Below, piece by piece: positions 43,480 through 53,719 of a stretch of 64,000 bases of DNA (its first letter is position 1; each line of letters begins with the position of its first letter). Under the pieces are notes generated by a model. That model saw nothing but the letters and a program-made list of their open reading frames with translations. It ran no database searches and was not told where the DNA came from. The stretch comes from Rhineura floridana (taxonomy: Eukaryota; Chordata; Lepidosauria; Squamata; Rhineuridae), in the NCBI RefSeq assembly GCF_030035675.1, contig NC_084487.1:30670474-30734473 (forward strand), given 5' to 3'. The position numbers and the translations under genes were made by a program.

Positions 43480-43580
43480 TGGACAGGCCTTTGGGGTCCC
43501 CGGGGTGGGCTAATTTCTTTATATTGTTTTAAAATTGTCTATTGATGGCTCTGTACTGCCGCTTTTTAAAATGGTTATTG
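43480..43580 (+). mobile_element. L2-clade LINE 3' end, left part
   Basis: GGACAGGCCTTTGGGGTCC then CCGGGGTGGGCTAATT matches the reverse complement of 8030-8065 in the L2 copy upstream. The copy is interrupted at 43580 by the L1-type insertion and resumes at 45731. Confidence 0.7.
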
Positions 43581-45714
43581 TTTTTCCAATAATTTTTATT
43601 CAGATTTTCATAAAACATACAAGACAAAATCATAAAACATTCAAAGACAAAAAACAAAATCAAAAATAGTTAAACAAAAAGAAAAAAAGAAAAAAAAAAC
43701 AAAAATAAAAAATAAAGAGTAAAATATTGACTTCCCATTTGTCAAAGATCAAATCAGTTATAAGTCTATAATATATAACAATCCTGTCTCTTAAGTCATA
43801 TTATAAAATCACTTTCCTCCAGTAGTTATCTTACTTAATCATCAAATCTCATAAACATTACTTTATTCTTTCCACAAAAAGTCAAAGAGAGGTTTCAATT
43901 CTTTAAGAAATATATCTATCAATTTTTTTTTCCAGATAAGCATATCGATTAATCCATCTCATTACTAATTATGATAATCTTATTGTCATAACCATAGTCA
44001 AAATAAACATTTCAATTAATCCATCACATCAGAATCAGTTAGGTTCAGTAATTTCAGTAGCCATTGTTCTATTATCCCTATTAGTTCCATTTTCCATCTT
44101 CCATCTTCAGTAGTCTTGTTAAGTCCAGTAATTTCAGTATCCAATCTTCCATTATCAGTATTCCATAATAATCTTGCTGTCAAAGCCATAGTCATATAGT
44201 AAGAGTCTGATGGGAATTACCTCTATCCCAAATATTTTCTTGCCATCCATTCTGAATAGGTTGCTGAAATACAGCTGTAAAATCATATCTCTGTTCTTTT
44301 TTTCAAAATACACTGGGTCATCTCTTGAAAGTTTTTCCATTGTCACATGGCTGCAGTTAATTCCATAGATTTTCTCTATATTGGGCTCCATCACATCATT
44401 CCAGTCCAGAAGATTATCCATGCCATTGATAACTTTATCTCTAGAATCTTCATTAATTTCTTCAGAGATAACATTGAGTTCCAAACAATAGATTTTATTT
44501 CTAAAGTCCATAGACTCCAAATCTTGTTCCTGTTCCACGTTTGTTCCAATCTCCGGGATCTCCTCTCTCACAGGGACCCCTGTTCCAGTCTCCAGGGTCT
44601 CCTCTCTCACAGGGACCCCTGTTCCAGTCTCCAGGGTCTCCTCTCTCACAAGGACCCCTATGTCTTTAATCTCCTGTGTCTCCAAACAATAGATTTTGTT
44701 TCTAAAGTCCATAGACTCCAAATCTTTTTCCTGTTCCACGTTTGTTCCAATCTCCGGGGTCTCCTCTCTCACAGGGACCCCTTCCAGGGTCACCTCTCTC
44801 ACAGGGACCCCTATATCTTTAATCTCCTGCTTCATTTTACTCAATTCAATTTTCAGCTCCTTACAACCCTGTCGCAGGTTTTGTTTCGTTATCTCAATCT
44901 CATCCATTATTTTCTGAAACATAGTTATTTCCAGCTTCTCAGCCACTTTCTTAAATGCCATTTTAAAAGAAAAATATAGGAAAACCACTTCTTATTTCAG
45001 CAACAATTGGGTTAATACTCCAAACCTGGTGACATCACAGTATAAACAGAGCAGACAGCCTTATCTCTCCATGCTTAAGTAAACAAAATGCAGTTCCCAG
45101 GATCGAAACAATTAATGGCGGTCGTCAGGAAACAGATTCGTCAAAATAAAATAGACCAAAAAGAGAGTAGTCTCAGACAATATAATATTCTTCAAAATAA
45201 AAATCTGGAATAGAAATCCCTCTTCTGTGTATATCTTTAGAATGCAAATCCAGGACAGCTTTTTGCAACAAAAACAGAGATAAGCTATTAATTAGTGAGT
45301 AGCAGAGAGAAGTTATGGCTCCCCAGTGAGATGTCAAAAACCGATCAATCTGGCAAATCTCTTTTAAACAGCAACAATTTAAGTCAAGTAAAAGAAAAAT
45401 ATAGAAAGAAGGGTGCTTGCCTGTTAGTGCGTTCTCTCTTAGAAGATAAGATGAACGTTCGCTTTATCAGATAGAGCTTGTTGTTGAAAATCCGTCCCAC
45501 CTTCGTCGGCTGGACCTCGTCCCATAAATTAATGAGATCTGGTCGTCCCAACAAAAATAGGCTTTGAGGTTAATCTCTTCGTTTCTCCCTACCCGGGAGA
45601 AGTTTAATCAGTCAAAAAAAAAAAAAATCTGACTGATATATCTGAATAAGCTTCTTTTGAGGCAGGAGCCCGTCTCAAAAGCAGGCACAGGCTAAGTCAC
45701 CCTTCCCGGAAGTC
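43581..45714 (-). mobile_element. ORF1-only L1-type element (HAL1-like), complete insertion
   Basis: 2,134 bp on the - strand. A 16-bp target duplication TTTAAAATGGTTATTG (43565-43580 and 45715-45730) flanks it, showing that both ends are present. In element order it has a ~0.75-kb 5' UTR, an ORF1 frame, a ~570-bp AT-rich 3' UTR and a 3' end GAATAAAAATTATTGG with a short A tail. There is no endonuclease or reverse transcriptase ORF, so it would need ORF2 protein supplied in trans. ORF1-only L1 derivatives are known in mammals as HAL1. The host site is an L2 tail. Confidence 0.85.
44155..44961 (-). CDS. L1-type ORF1 protein
   Basis: The frame is open from 44988. I place the start at the Met at 44961 (MAFKKVAEKLE), giving 268 codons; the upstream Met at 44988 adds only nine hydrophobic residues. 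Residues 1-40 are a heptad-rich coiled coil with charged Glu/Lys. The middle is a tandem array: a ~50-70-residue unit running from QEIKDIG to RNKIYCLE occurs twice, and inside the second a 13-residue GVPVREETLETGT unit is repeated. The C-terminal part (NLLDWNDVMEPNIEKIYGIN, VTMEKLSRDDPVYFEKKNRD, LYFSNLFRMDGKKIFGIEV) fits the RNA-recognition domain of L1 ORF1p, which binds L1 RNA as a trimer. The usual C-terminal domain appears shortened. Confidence 0.75.
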   Translation of the reverse strand: MAFKKVAEKLEITMFQKIMDEIEITKQNLRQGCKELKIELSKMKQEIKDIGVPVREVTLEGVPVREETPEIGTNVEQEKDLESMDFRNKIYCLETQEIKDIGVLVREETLETGTGVPVREETLETGTGVPVREEIPEIGTNVEQEQDLESMDFRNKIYCLELNVISEEINEDSRDKVINGMDNLLDWNDVMEPNIEKIYGINCSHVTMEKLSRDDPVYFEKKNRDMILQLYFSNLFRMDGKKIFGIEVIPIRLLLYDYGFDSKIIMEY

Positions 45715-45730
45715 TTTAAAATGGTTATTG

Positions 45731-45863
45731 TTGACTGCATTGTATTTTATTATGTATTGTATTATTATGTATTGTTATATTTAATGTTGTACGTCGCCTA
45801 GAGTGGTTTCGGCCAGATAGGCGACACAAAAATTAAATTTATTATTTATTATTATTATTATTC
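45731..45863 (+). mobile_element. L2-clade LINE 3' end, right part with (ATT)n tail
   Basis: GTCGCCTAGAGTGGTTTCGG and CCAGATAGGCGAC then AAATTAAATTTATT, with a terminal ATT repeat, mirror the L2 tail at 7857-7930. Confidence 0.85.
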
Positions 45864-45888
45864 CTTCAAGGGAGCCCAGGGTGACATA

Positions 45889-46066
45889 AGAACATAGGAA
45901 GCTGCCTGAGTGAGACCATAGTGCTGTCTATCCTGTCTAGCAGAAGCTCTCCAGGGTTTCAGACGGGGGACATTCCCAGCCTCATCTGCAGATGCTGGGG
46001 ATTGAACTAGGGGCATTCTGCATGCTGAGCAAGATGCCCTACCATTGAGCTACAGCCCTTCCCAGA
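45889..46066 (-). mobile_element. tRNA-derived SINE (Ala-like), full copy
   Basis: On the - strand: GGGCTGTAGCTCAATGGTAG, GGGCATCTTGCTCAGCATGC, AGTTCAATCCCCAGCATC, ending CAGGCAGCTTCCTATGTTC. The clearest head in the window. Confidence 0.85.
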
Positions 46067-46226
46067 GGGACTGTGGGAAAGTTAAGATGGTGGTGCACTG
46101 CGTAGCACACGAGGGTGCCCAGACCTTCTAAATGTGGGGGGGGGGGGCGGGAAGAAGCTCTGACGCTACCTGGTAACCTGGAGGGAGGGGCAAGAGCCAA
46201 TCTGGCACACCTTACAGCGTATTTGC

Positions 46227-46343
46227 CAGAGCTTGGAAAAGTTACATTTTTGAACTACAACTCCCATCAGCCCCAGCTAGCATGGCCACTGGATTGGGCT
46301 GATGGGAGTTGTAGTTCAAAAAAATTAACTTTTCAAAGCTCTG
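46227..46343. mobile_element. hAT-type palindromic MITE, family B, copy 4
   Basis: 117 bp with CAGAGCTTGG and CAAAGCTCTG ends. An exact 8-bp duplication GTATTTGC flanks it (46219-46226 and 46344-46351). Confidence 0.93.
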
Positions 46344-46409
46344 GTATTTGCACTGTGCAGACCTCACCACTGCCATGCCCCTTCCCCTCTCTGTCTCGGT
46401 ATGCCGCAG

Positions 46410-46680
46410 TGACATAGCCAGTGAGTGGAGTCATAGGCAAAAATGGACAGAGCAATGGATATCACAGTAGACTGTGTTCCACCTGGACAAAGGCCAGAGG
46501 TTTCTACATATCTCTCCATCTAGGCAAGCAAGAGGCATTCACAGTTTAAAGACACATTCCAGCAAGGCAAAAGCATGTGAGGAAATCAGGGAGCAGGTTG
46601 ATGAAAAAGGGTGGTGTGACTGAGAGAGAGTTCCAAGAAGCAGAAAGAGAGGCCTGGAAGACTACATTTGGCCCCAGATG
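46410..46680. repeat. Internal part of the 19821-type hAT element, decayed
   Basis: CAGTGAGTGGAGTCATAGGC, GGACAAAGGCCAGAGGTTTC, CAAGCAAGAGGCATTCAC and GAAGCAGAAAGAGAGGCC follow the order of 19890-20137. The termini are missing or unclear. Confidence 0.55.
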
Positions 46681-46877
46681 CTGCCTCTGCTGCATGAACC
46701 TTCCAAGCAGCTGCCCAGAACTCCACACCCTTCGATTCTGCTGTTGCGAAAAGCTGTTAACAGTTTTACTGAGATGAGCAGCACAACCCTCTGCATGCTT
46801 GTTCATAAGGAAACTCCATTGTGTCCAAATGTGTCTAGAACTGCAGCTCTAAAGCTGGGGATATCCAAATGATAGGT

Positions 46878-47145
46878 ATGTTTGTTTGTTTGTTTATTAT
46901 TTGATTTATATCCTGCCCTTCCTCCCTGCAGGAGCCCAGGGTGGTGAACAAAAGCGTTAAAAACTTTAAAGCATCATAAAAACAAACTTTAAAAGACATG
47001 AAAACAAAATATCTTTAAAAACGTTTCTTAAAAAACAAAAGCTTTCAAAACATCTTCTAAGATTTAAAAAGGTTTTTTTAAAAGAAGGTTTAGGAACATA
47101 TTAAAAAGCAATTCCAACACGGACACAGACTGCTATGGTAAGGCT
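46878..47145 (-). repeat. Interspersed LINE-like 3' region (ATTTGATTTATATCCTGCCC)
   Basis: GTTTGTTTGTTTATTATTTG precedes ATATCCTGCCCTTCCTCC then GCAGGAGCCCAGGGTGG, followed by A/T-rich AAAACTTTAAAGCATC repeats. The same start occurs at 11710 and 55115. Confidence 0.5.
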
Positions 47146-47321
47146 TATGGCCCAACTTAGACCCAAAGCCCTTAGTGCTCACAGTCCCTTCTGCCTTCCC
47201 TGTGGGTCCACGGATGGAGTGACTTGGTTATTGCTATGCTTAAAATTTCGAAGCTCAAGCTAGCAATTATTAGACTTTCTGATCCAGGATTTTTCTTCAA
47301 ATGACCCCAGCAAGTACAGTA
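47146..47321. other. Unassigned flank of the duplicated segment
   Basis: No similarity to the corresponding left flank of the other copy (27500-27740), so the duplication boundary lies at about 47322. Confidence 0.5.
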
Positions 47322-48019
47322 ACATTTTCTGCATCTTGTTTCTTCCGTTCCCTCTCTAGCATTTCCCTGTCACTTTTCTCTTTGAGATGCAAATGGAAAA
47401 TGGACAGAGCTTCTCTTGGAAGGCAGCTAACTTGCCCTTTTAATGGACCTTGCGTTAGCAGTCAAAGTTGTCAGGTGAAATGCTACACACACACAAATGA
47501 ACAGAGGACATGAGGAGGGGAGCAATGGCTTCTTCTTTCTGGTTCAAGTGACAGCTCTGATTGCTGCCTGATCTATAAGCACAATTCTGCCATTGCACAT
47601 CCTCCTCCCGTTTCAGAATTCTGATCCTCTTTTTTCTTTCTTTCTTTCTCTCAGAATTCCCCTTCACATACCATAAGGACAGCCCTGCTGGATCTGGCCA
47701 AAGGCCCATCCAGTCGAGCATCCTTTTCTCACAGGAGCCAACCAGATGTCCATAGGAAGGCCACCTGAGTGCAACAGCGCTCTCCCCAAGCCAATTACAC
47801 TTAGGATAATTTGCTTGAAAAATGATTCCCCATATTTACATCAGGTTTAGTTTTCTACAATGCTGGCATCTAGCTTAGGGCAGCATTTGGACTTTTGGTC
47901 ATCTCCCAGCCCTTTGCTTTTATATCCAGTGGAGATCTTGGACAGCTTCTTGAAAGTTCGGACTAGAACCCGGAGCAGATTCACTGCCCCACTGACATCA
48001 GAGCCACCAGTATCCACTG
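47322..48019. repeat. ~690-bp duplicated segment, copy 2
   Basis: Matches 27740-28426 in the same orientation with few differences. It keeps a CTGCTGGATCTGG block (47687-47699) missing from copy 1 and lacks a short block present there. It ends exactly at the CCACTG end of the family A MITE. Confidence 0.88.
47927..48019. mobile_element. hAT-type MITE, family A, internally deleted
   Basis: Starts CAGTGGAGATCTTGGAC and ends CACCAGTATCCACTG. The left octamer TTTATATC does not match the right octamer CCCTTGCA, unlike the paralogous copy at 28341. Confidence 0.75.
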
Positions 48020-49199
48020 CCCTTGCATATTACACAAATACAGCCTTGCTGCACATTTTAATGCACATTCCCGCCACTATACAGATAAATAGCTTATTGT
48101 TAAGCTGGCAATGTTAAAATCACTGTGATGGGCAGATTTGATCTACAGTCATTTGCGCTTCAGTCGTTCTATTAACCAGTTACAGGTGAGCAAGCTGTAG
48201 AACAGCGGTGAGCAAGCTGTAATTAAGTGTTGTGCAATTCCCCAGACTGGAATGATGGCAGGTAACAGGGAGGTAGACCTGAGCCTCCCAGACTGCAATC
48301 ATCCATTCATATACTGGTGGCAGCTGCTGCTCTTAGGGGAATTTTTTATTATTTTGTGTTATTTCTGTTCTTACCAGAAGCATAATGTACATTTGTTCAG
48401 CTAATGTTATATAACCAAGAACCATCATTTGCCACGTCAAGCCATGCACAAACGTTTCTTTGCTGTGCTCTTAAGAAATCCTATCACTTGTAGATGGCAA
48501 CACTAGTCCGAAAATGCCAGGGTCACAAAAGCCTTCAGTATTATGGATCCTGTGGGAAATCCTAGGGGACAGGAAGCTATGAAAAGGGGAGAGAGGAGAT
48601 AGTACAAAAGGAAACTACAGCTCTATATAGCTACTGGAGGCTGGTCCATTAGGGCAAATGGGACACTGCCCCACCAAGCTCAACCTGCCCTCAGAGAGCC
48701 TACACCTCCCGTCCTCCTTATTTAAAACCAGTCCAGCGGATGACACTGGCTGCCGGCTTCCTCCTCCTTAGTCTCAGTATTAACCTTGTAGAATTCAGCA
48801 GGCAGGAGCCAGGGACAAAACTAGAATTAGTTGGTTCTCTCTGTCATTGGCTCTTGCACCACCTATCACTGGGCTCTCTGCCTGCCACCCAACCAGCAGG
48901 GCTGTGTTCTGTGTTTGTTGGAGGCCTGAGCTGAATCTCTGCAGGCATTTGGGCCTTGGCTGAGTTGGGCTGAGATAGCCCTGGATCTCTACGGGTTGGG
49001 TACGGCAGCCCAGAGTGATCTGGGGCTATCAGGGCAGGAAGAAGAGACAGACACGGGCAGGAAGAAGGTTAGACAGGAAAGGCACCTCTTCACGGAAGAA
49101 GGTCGGTGCCTGCCTTTTCTGCCCAATCTTGCCTCCTTCCTGCTAGGCCTCCCCAAGCCCCATGCACCAAATCCTCTTCACGAGTGGCTTCTCTGCCGT
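48020..49199. other. Stretch with no recognised gene
   Basis: 48630-48900 resembles 42470-42660 (interspersed, unknown). 48940-49030 resembles 27300-27420. No exon found. Confidence 0.4.
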
Positions 49200-49525
49200 C
49201 ACAAAGGAGCAACCCCCTGCTCAATGCAGGAATCCAAATCAAAGCATTCCCGACAGATGGCTGTCCAGCTGCCTCTTGAATGTCTCCAGTGTCGGAGAGC
49301 CCACTACCTCTCTCAGTAATTGATTCCATTGTCGTATGGCTCTAACAGGACGTTTTTCCTGATGTCCAGTCGAAATCTGGCTTCCTGCAACTTGAGCCCA
49401 TTATTCCGTGTCCTGCACTCTGGGATGATCGAGAAGAGATCCCGGCCCTCCTCTGTGTGACAACCTTTAATGTACTTGAAGAGTGCTATCATATCTCCCC
49501 TCAGTCTTCCCTTCTCCAGGTTTCA
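49200..49525 (-). mobile_element. CR1 LINE 3' fragment
   Basis: CAACCCCCTGCTCAATGCAGG, ATGGCTGTCCAGCTGCC, GAAATCTGGCTTCCTGCAAC and ATCATATCTCCCCTCAGTC are the reverse complement of the block order at 28640-28990. Confidence 0.88.
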
Positions 49526-50259
49526 TATTATCCAGGTTATATATTCAGGTTTGGGCATTGGCTTCCAGGGATAAAAAAAAATAATTGTATGGCAGCCAAT
49601 AAGAATGTTTTTAATTGCATGTATTGCACTGCTGTATGATCCCATGTGGCAAGTGCCCTCTGGTGGTTCCTCTCCTACATGAGTGGGTTGAATCCATGGT
49701 CCTGTATAGGTAAATCCTATTGGATTTATCTGGTGGAATTGCCTCCTATATAGGCAAGCCTTGGTGGATTTATCCAGTGGCAGGCAATAGCAGCAGTACT
49801 CTGATCAGTGTTGGGCAGTTAGGAGCTACCATTTAAACTTCGCACAATTCCCCTGATGTGGCGGTGATTTCGGGCATTGTGGGAAATTGAAATAGAGACC
49901 ACCACACCCAGCTGTCCTGCGCTGACTGGGGCAGCAGATTATTATTAATTTTAAAGGGACAGAGTAACAAATGGCAGAGAAGGCAGATGAGTCCCTGAAG
50001 GCCAGGGCCTCTCCTGTGTGAGGAGAGAGTCCTCCCTGGTTGCCTCCTCTCCTTTCCTTAGTGAGAAACTAGTAGAAAGGGCTATGTATAATCAACCCCA
50101 TTTTTAGTCACGTCAAGTATAGTTTGAGTTGGACTTGATGTGAAAAAAGGCAATACTTTTTGAGGGAGGTAGCATTTTGTGCTGTCCCCATATTAAGCTT
50201 TCCATGATCTATAATGTTCCCATTGGTGGAGTAAGGTAGTTTCAGACTCTGGGCTAGGA
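49526..50259. other. Stretch with no recognised gene
   Basis: 49690-49780 has a short imperfect duplication (AATCCTATTGGATTTATC and GGTGGATTTATCCAGTGG). Nothing else recognised. Confidence 0.4.
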
Positions 50260-50480
50260 ATGGCAGAATCTGTCAAATGTGGTTTTCTCCATTTTTCATT
50301 TTTCCAATCTTAAATTCAGTTCTCCAAATTCCTGCAGCTCTCGGTAAGATTACTTTTATTTTGTTTTTAAACCCTCACAAAAATGTGTTGGCATTTTAGT
50401 GTGAATTTCTCCTCACAGGAACATTTTTGCATGCAGTGTTGGCTAATATATTTTTAAGAATTTTTCCGAATAAGTTTTTT
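50260..50480 (-). repeat. Unclassified interspersed repeat, family F, copy 4
   Basis: GAATGGCAGAATCTGTCAAA, TTTTTCCAATCTTAAATTCAG and CCAAATTCCTGCAGCTC match the 13030 copy in order. Confidence 0.5.
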
Positions 50481-50725
50481 GTCAGGGCTGTGCATGGACC
50501 CCTCTCCACCAATCTGATCTGTAAATACAGATCAGGCCTGATCTAGTCTAGAAAGATTCCAACCTCATCTGAATCCATATCATGATCTGGATATTACAAA
50601 TCTATGGAAATCCCATTAACTTGTATTGCAAAACACAAATGGCCATAACTTTCTTGTGTTTTGACAGAGGGACACGATATTTGGCAACTTCCTTGAGGTT
50701 CACACATTCTTTTCCCTCTCTCTCT
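50481..50725. repeat. Unclassified repeat with GATCTGGATATT motifs
   Basis: Resembles 35930-36010 (GATCCGGATTTGGATCC) and shares CAGAGGGACACGATATTTGGC-type phrases with the 35315 units. Origin unknown. Confidence 0.35.
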
Positions 50726-50865
50726 GGCCCCATCTGCAGTTTAAATTTGAAACACTATTGTATCATTCTCACAAGGCATGGCTTCCCCCCCCCCCCAAAA
50801 AAAATCCTGGGAAATGTAGTTTGTTAAAGGTGCTGAGAGTTGTTAGGAGACTCCTCTTCTCCTTG
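50726..50865. mobile_element. MITE family E, left arm
   Basis: GGCCCCATCTGCAGTTTAAA, ATCCTGGGAAATGTAGTTTG, AGGTGCTGAGAGTTGTTAGG and AGACTCCTCTTCTCC. Its inverse lies at 51363-51555. Confidence 0.7.
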
Positions 50866-51362
50866 AGTACTCCATTCAGTTCTGGACACCACACTTCAAG
50901 AAGGATGCAGACAAACTGAAACAGGTTCAGAGGAAGGCAACAAAGATGATCAGGAGACTGGAAACAAAGCCCTGTGAGGAGAGACTGAAAGAACTGGGCA
51001 TGTTTAACCTTAAGAACACAAAGAGGAGATATGATAGCACTCTTCAAGTACTTGAAAGGTTGTCACACAAAAGAAGGCCAGGATCTCTTCTCAATTGTTC
51101 CAGAGTGCAGGACATAGAATGATGGGCTCAAGTTACAGGAAGCCAGATGCTGGCTGAACATCAGGAAAAACTTCCTGTTCGAGCAGTATGACAATGGAGC
51201 TAATGACCTAGTGAGGTGGTGGGCTCACCAACACTTTAGGTATTCAAGAGGCAGCTGGACAGCCATCTGTTGGGAATGTTTTAACTTGGATTCCTGCAAT
51301 GAGGAGGTGGTTGGATTGATGGCCTTATAGGCCCCTTACAGCTCTACTATTCTCTGATTCTA
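50866..51362 (+). mobile_element. CR1 LINE 3' end nested in MITE E
   Basis: TTCAGTTCTGGACACCACAC, AACTGAAACAGGTTCAGAGG, GATATGATAGCACTCTTCAAG, GGCAGCTGGACAGCCATCTG and a GATTCTATTG end. 5'-truncated. It separates the two arms of a palindromic MITE. Confidence 0.88.
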
Positions 51363-51555
51363 TTGTTCCCCTCACAGGACCACAATTCCCAGAGTGGTTT
51401 AACTTCTTCCCAGGGAACTCTGAGAATAATGGGGTCTCCTAACAATTCTCAGCACCCTTTAACAAGCTACAGTTCCCAGGAATATTGGGGGAAAGTCATG
51501 ACTGTTTAAAGTAGAATAAGTCCTCTTTAAACGTATCGTGCAGATGGGGCCGCTC
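51363..51555. mobile_element. MITE family E, right arm
   Basis: TTCCCCTCACAGGACCACAATTCCC-type block, GGTCTCCTAACAATTCTCAGC, GCTACAGTTCCCAGGAATATT and a TGCAGATGGGGCC end pair with the left arm. Confidence 0.7.
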
Positions 51556-52429
51556 TGTCTGCTTCTCATTCTGTCTCTTACTCCTTTCTCAAAAAGGCAA
51601 ACTAGGCAGTGAAAATGGATGATTCATGTTGTGGAAGATAGAATGTACGTGCCATCAAGTTAGAAGCACAAACCAATTTTCTCACTTGCATGGTAGGCAA
51701 ACTGAAGTCACTTTGCTGTGCTTGTATCAAGACAGATGAGTTTTTCCTCTTCTTTTGTCATGTACTAAGTTCTGAATGGGAGGTGGGGATGGTGAGAAAT
51801 CAGGTCAGAAGGAACGGACGGTTACCTCATGGAAATGTTCCAGGGAGACATTTTTATGGCTTGCATTCCCCAGGGCCAGCCCTATCATTACGCAGAGTGA
51901 AGTGACCGTCCCAGGCAGCCGATTTTGAGTGTCATAAAAAGAGCAGCAGATACCCAGTTTTTTAATTTATAATTATTGTATTTTTACTGCTGGTGAGAGG
52001 GAGAAGCACTCGTAGGATTTTCAGCCTTGGGTGCTAAAATAATTGGGTTGGCCTTGGGTACTATGTACCTTGGCTTCATGGGGTGGGTTGTCATTGCTAT
52101 TGCACTCCAGGCAGCAACATATCTGAGGCTGTCTCTTGGGGTACTATGTTTGTTATGTATGTATATAACAGGCAAGTCAACAAATAAAGAACATCAGGGC
52201 TCTGATTTGGAGCTCACCCAGTGGGGTGGAGCTGGACTAATAGTCTTTTAGCAGCAGCATCACTGGAAGAAGCAAGGCAGCAGGAAGGTTGTGGCTGCAC
52301 GGCTGCACTGGTGGAGCCAATCCAGAACTTCCACAAGTGCATTCACACTTCCCCTCCTGGTAAGTGGCAGTGGCGCTGATGTTAGGAGGCTATTGCTGTG
52401 ATTGTACCCCAGCGGATGAGCTGCTCCTG
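51556..52429. other. Stretch with no recognised gene
   Basis: 52255-52380 shares CATTCACACTTCCCCTCC phrases with other unclassified repeats. No exon found. Confidence 0.4.
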
Positions 52430-52946
52430 TCCTGATTGATCAGACCAAAGGCCCATCTAGTCCAGCATACTGTTTCCCAGCGTGGCCAACCGGAAGTCCC
52501 TGGGAAGCCCACAGGTAGGGCTTGAGGGCAGTTTTCTCCCTCTCATAATACTAGAACTCGGGGACATCCAGTGAAGCAGAATGTTAGAAAATTCAAGACA
52601 GACAAAAGAAAATACTTCTTCACACAACCCATACTGTGGAAGTAGCTCCCACATGAGGTAGTGAAGCCCATCAACTTGGACGGCTTTAAAAGGGGATTAG
52701 ACAAATTCATGGAGGTTAAGGCTATAAATGGTTGCTAATCCTGATGGTTGTGCTCTACCTCCATTGTCGGAGGTAGTATGCTTCTGAATACCAGTTGCTG
52801 AAAACCCAGGAAGGGAGAGTGCTTGTGTGCTCAGGTCCTACTGTGAGCTTCCCATATGCATCTGGTTGGCCACTACAAGAACAGGACCCTAGACTAGATG
52901 GACCATTAGCCTGATCCAGCAGGTTCTTCTTATGTTCTTATGTTTC
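52430..52946 (+). mobile_element. CR1 LINE 3' ends, two pieces
   Basis: 52430-52520 is a - strand terminal piece (GACCAAAGGCCCATCTAGTC, GTGGCCAACCGGAAGTCCC). 52530-52946 is a longer + strand 3' end: CTCTCATAATACTAGAACTC, GGAAGTAGCTCCCACATGAGG, GGCTTTAAAAGGGGATTAGAC, GCAGTATGCTTCTGAATACC-type sequence and CAGCAGGTTCTTCTTATG with repeated TTCTTATG at the end. It supplies the uninterrupted order used to rejoin the flanks of the Ngaro element. Confidence 0.85.
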
Positions 52947-53282
52947 AGGTTTTTTCTTTAATGTATCTCTTGATAGTGAACAGCCTCAAGTATTGATGTG
53001 TTCCTCTTATGAAGTGTTAGAAGGCACAAGATCTCTGTATCTTTATAATAATAACAATAATCATCATCAGCCTATCAAGCACAGTGCATAAGACATATGA
53101 GAGAGAGAGATACTGCTTCCTTCCATTCCACTGTATTGATTTGCTTTTGAATAATCTAACATTGGCTCATTGTGCAGCGCAGGAAACAGTGCTTTAAGAA
53201 ATGATTACAGAAAGAAATTATCCAAAGGACTAAGAAATGCCGTTTTTACTCAAAAGACTTTAACTCGAGGGATTTTCATAAC
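52947..53282. other. Stretch with no recognised gene
   Basis: A short AATAATAACAATAATC run lies near 53047. Nothing else recognised. Confidence 0.4.
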
Positions 53283-53398
53283 TTGTGGGTGGAGTGCATG
53301 TTTTGCAAGCAGAAGGTCCTAGGTCCAATTCCAGGTAACTCCACCTAAGCAGATCTTGGGTAGCAGCGCTAGCAAAGGCCTTTGTCTGAGACCCTAGA
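53283..53398 (+). mobile_element. tRNA-derived SINE (Ala-like), decayed
   Basis: TTTTGCAAGCAGAAGGTCCTAGG, GTCCAATTCCAGGTAACTCC and CAGATCTTGGGTAGCAGCGC follow the SINE order with an unusual body. Confidence 0.6.
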
Positions 53399-53399
53399 C

Positions 53400-53710
53400 C
53401 AGGGGTGTGAAACCTTTTTTAGGCTGGGTGCCACATTCCCTCATAGTCAGGCTTCCATGAGCCACATGCCAGTAGTGGGTATGGCCAGAGGGAAAAGTGG
53501 GTGTGGCAATGGATGTGACCTGTGTACAACAGGCTATATTCTAGCCATACAAAAGTCAGAGGTCTCTGTATACAGACAGTGGTATTATCACAGTTCAAGG
53601 ACGCATCCCAGTCCTGCAAAGCATTCAGCGAGGGTGCAGGGCAGGTCTGAAGATAGTCGGGACCTGATGGAGGATCACAGCCTGAGAAAGTCCCAAGGGC
53701 TGGATACAGA
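53400..53710. mobile_element. hAT element relic, 19821 type
   Basis: Starts CAGGGGTGTGAAACC, then GAGCCACATGCCAGTAGTGG, GGGTATGGCCAGAGGGAAAAG and GCAAAGCATTCAGCGAGGG follow the internal order of 19821-20137. The right end is not visible because CR1 sequence follows. Confidence 0.6.
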
Positions 53711-53719
53711 GATAGAAGG

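Noticed and set aside
44347-44979. 210-codon + strand open frame opposite L1 ORF1
   Set aside because: It is the antisense of the ORF1 tandem repeats; the - strand frame has the coiled-coil and RNA-binding features.
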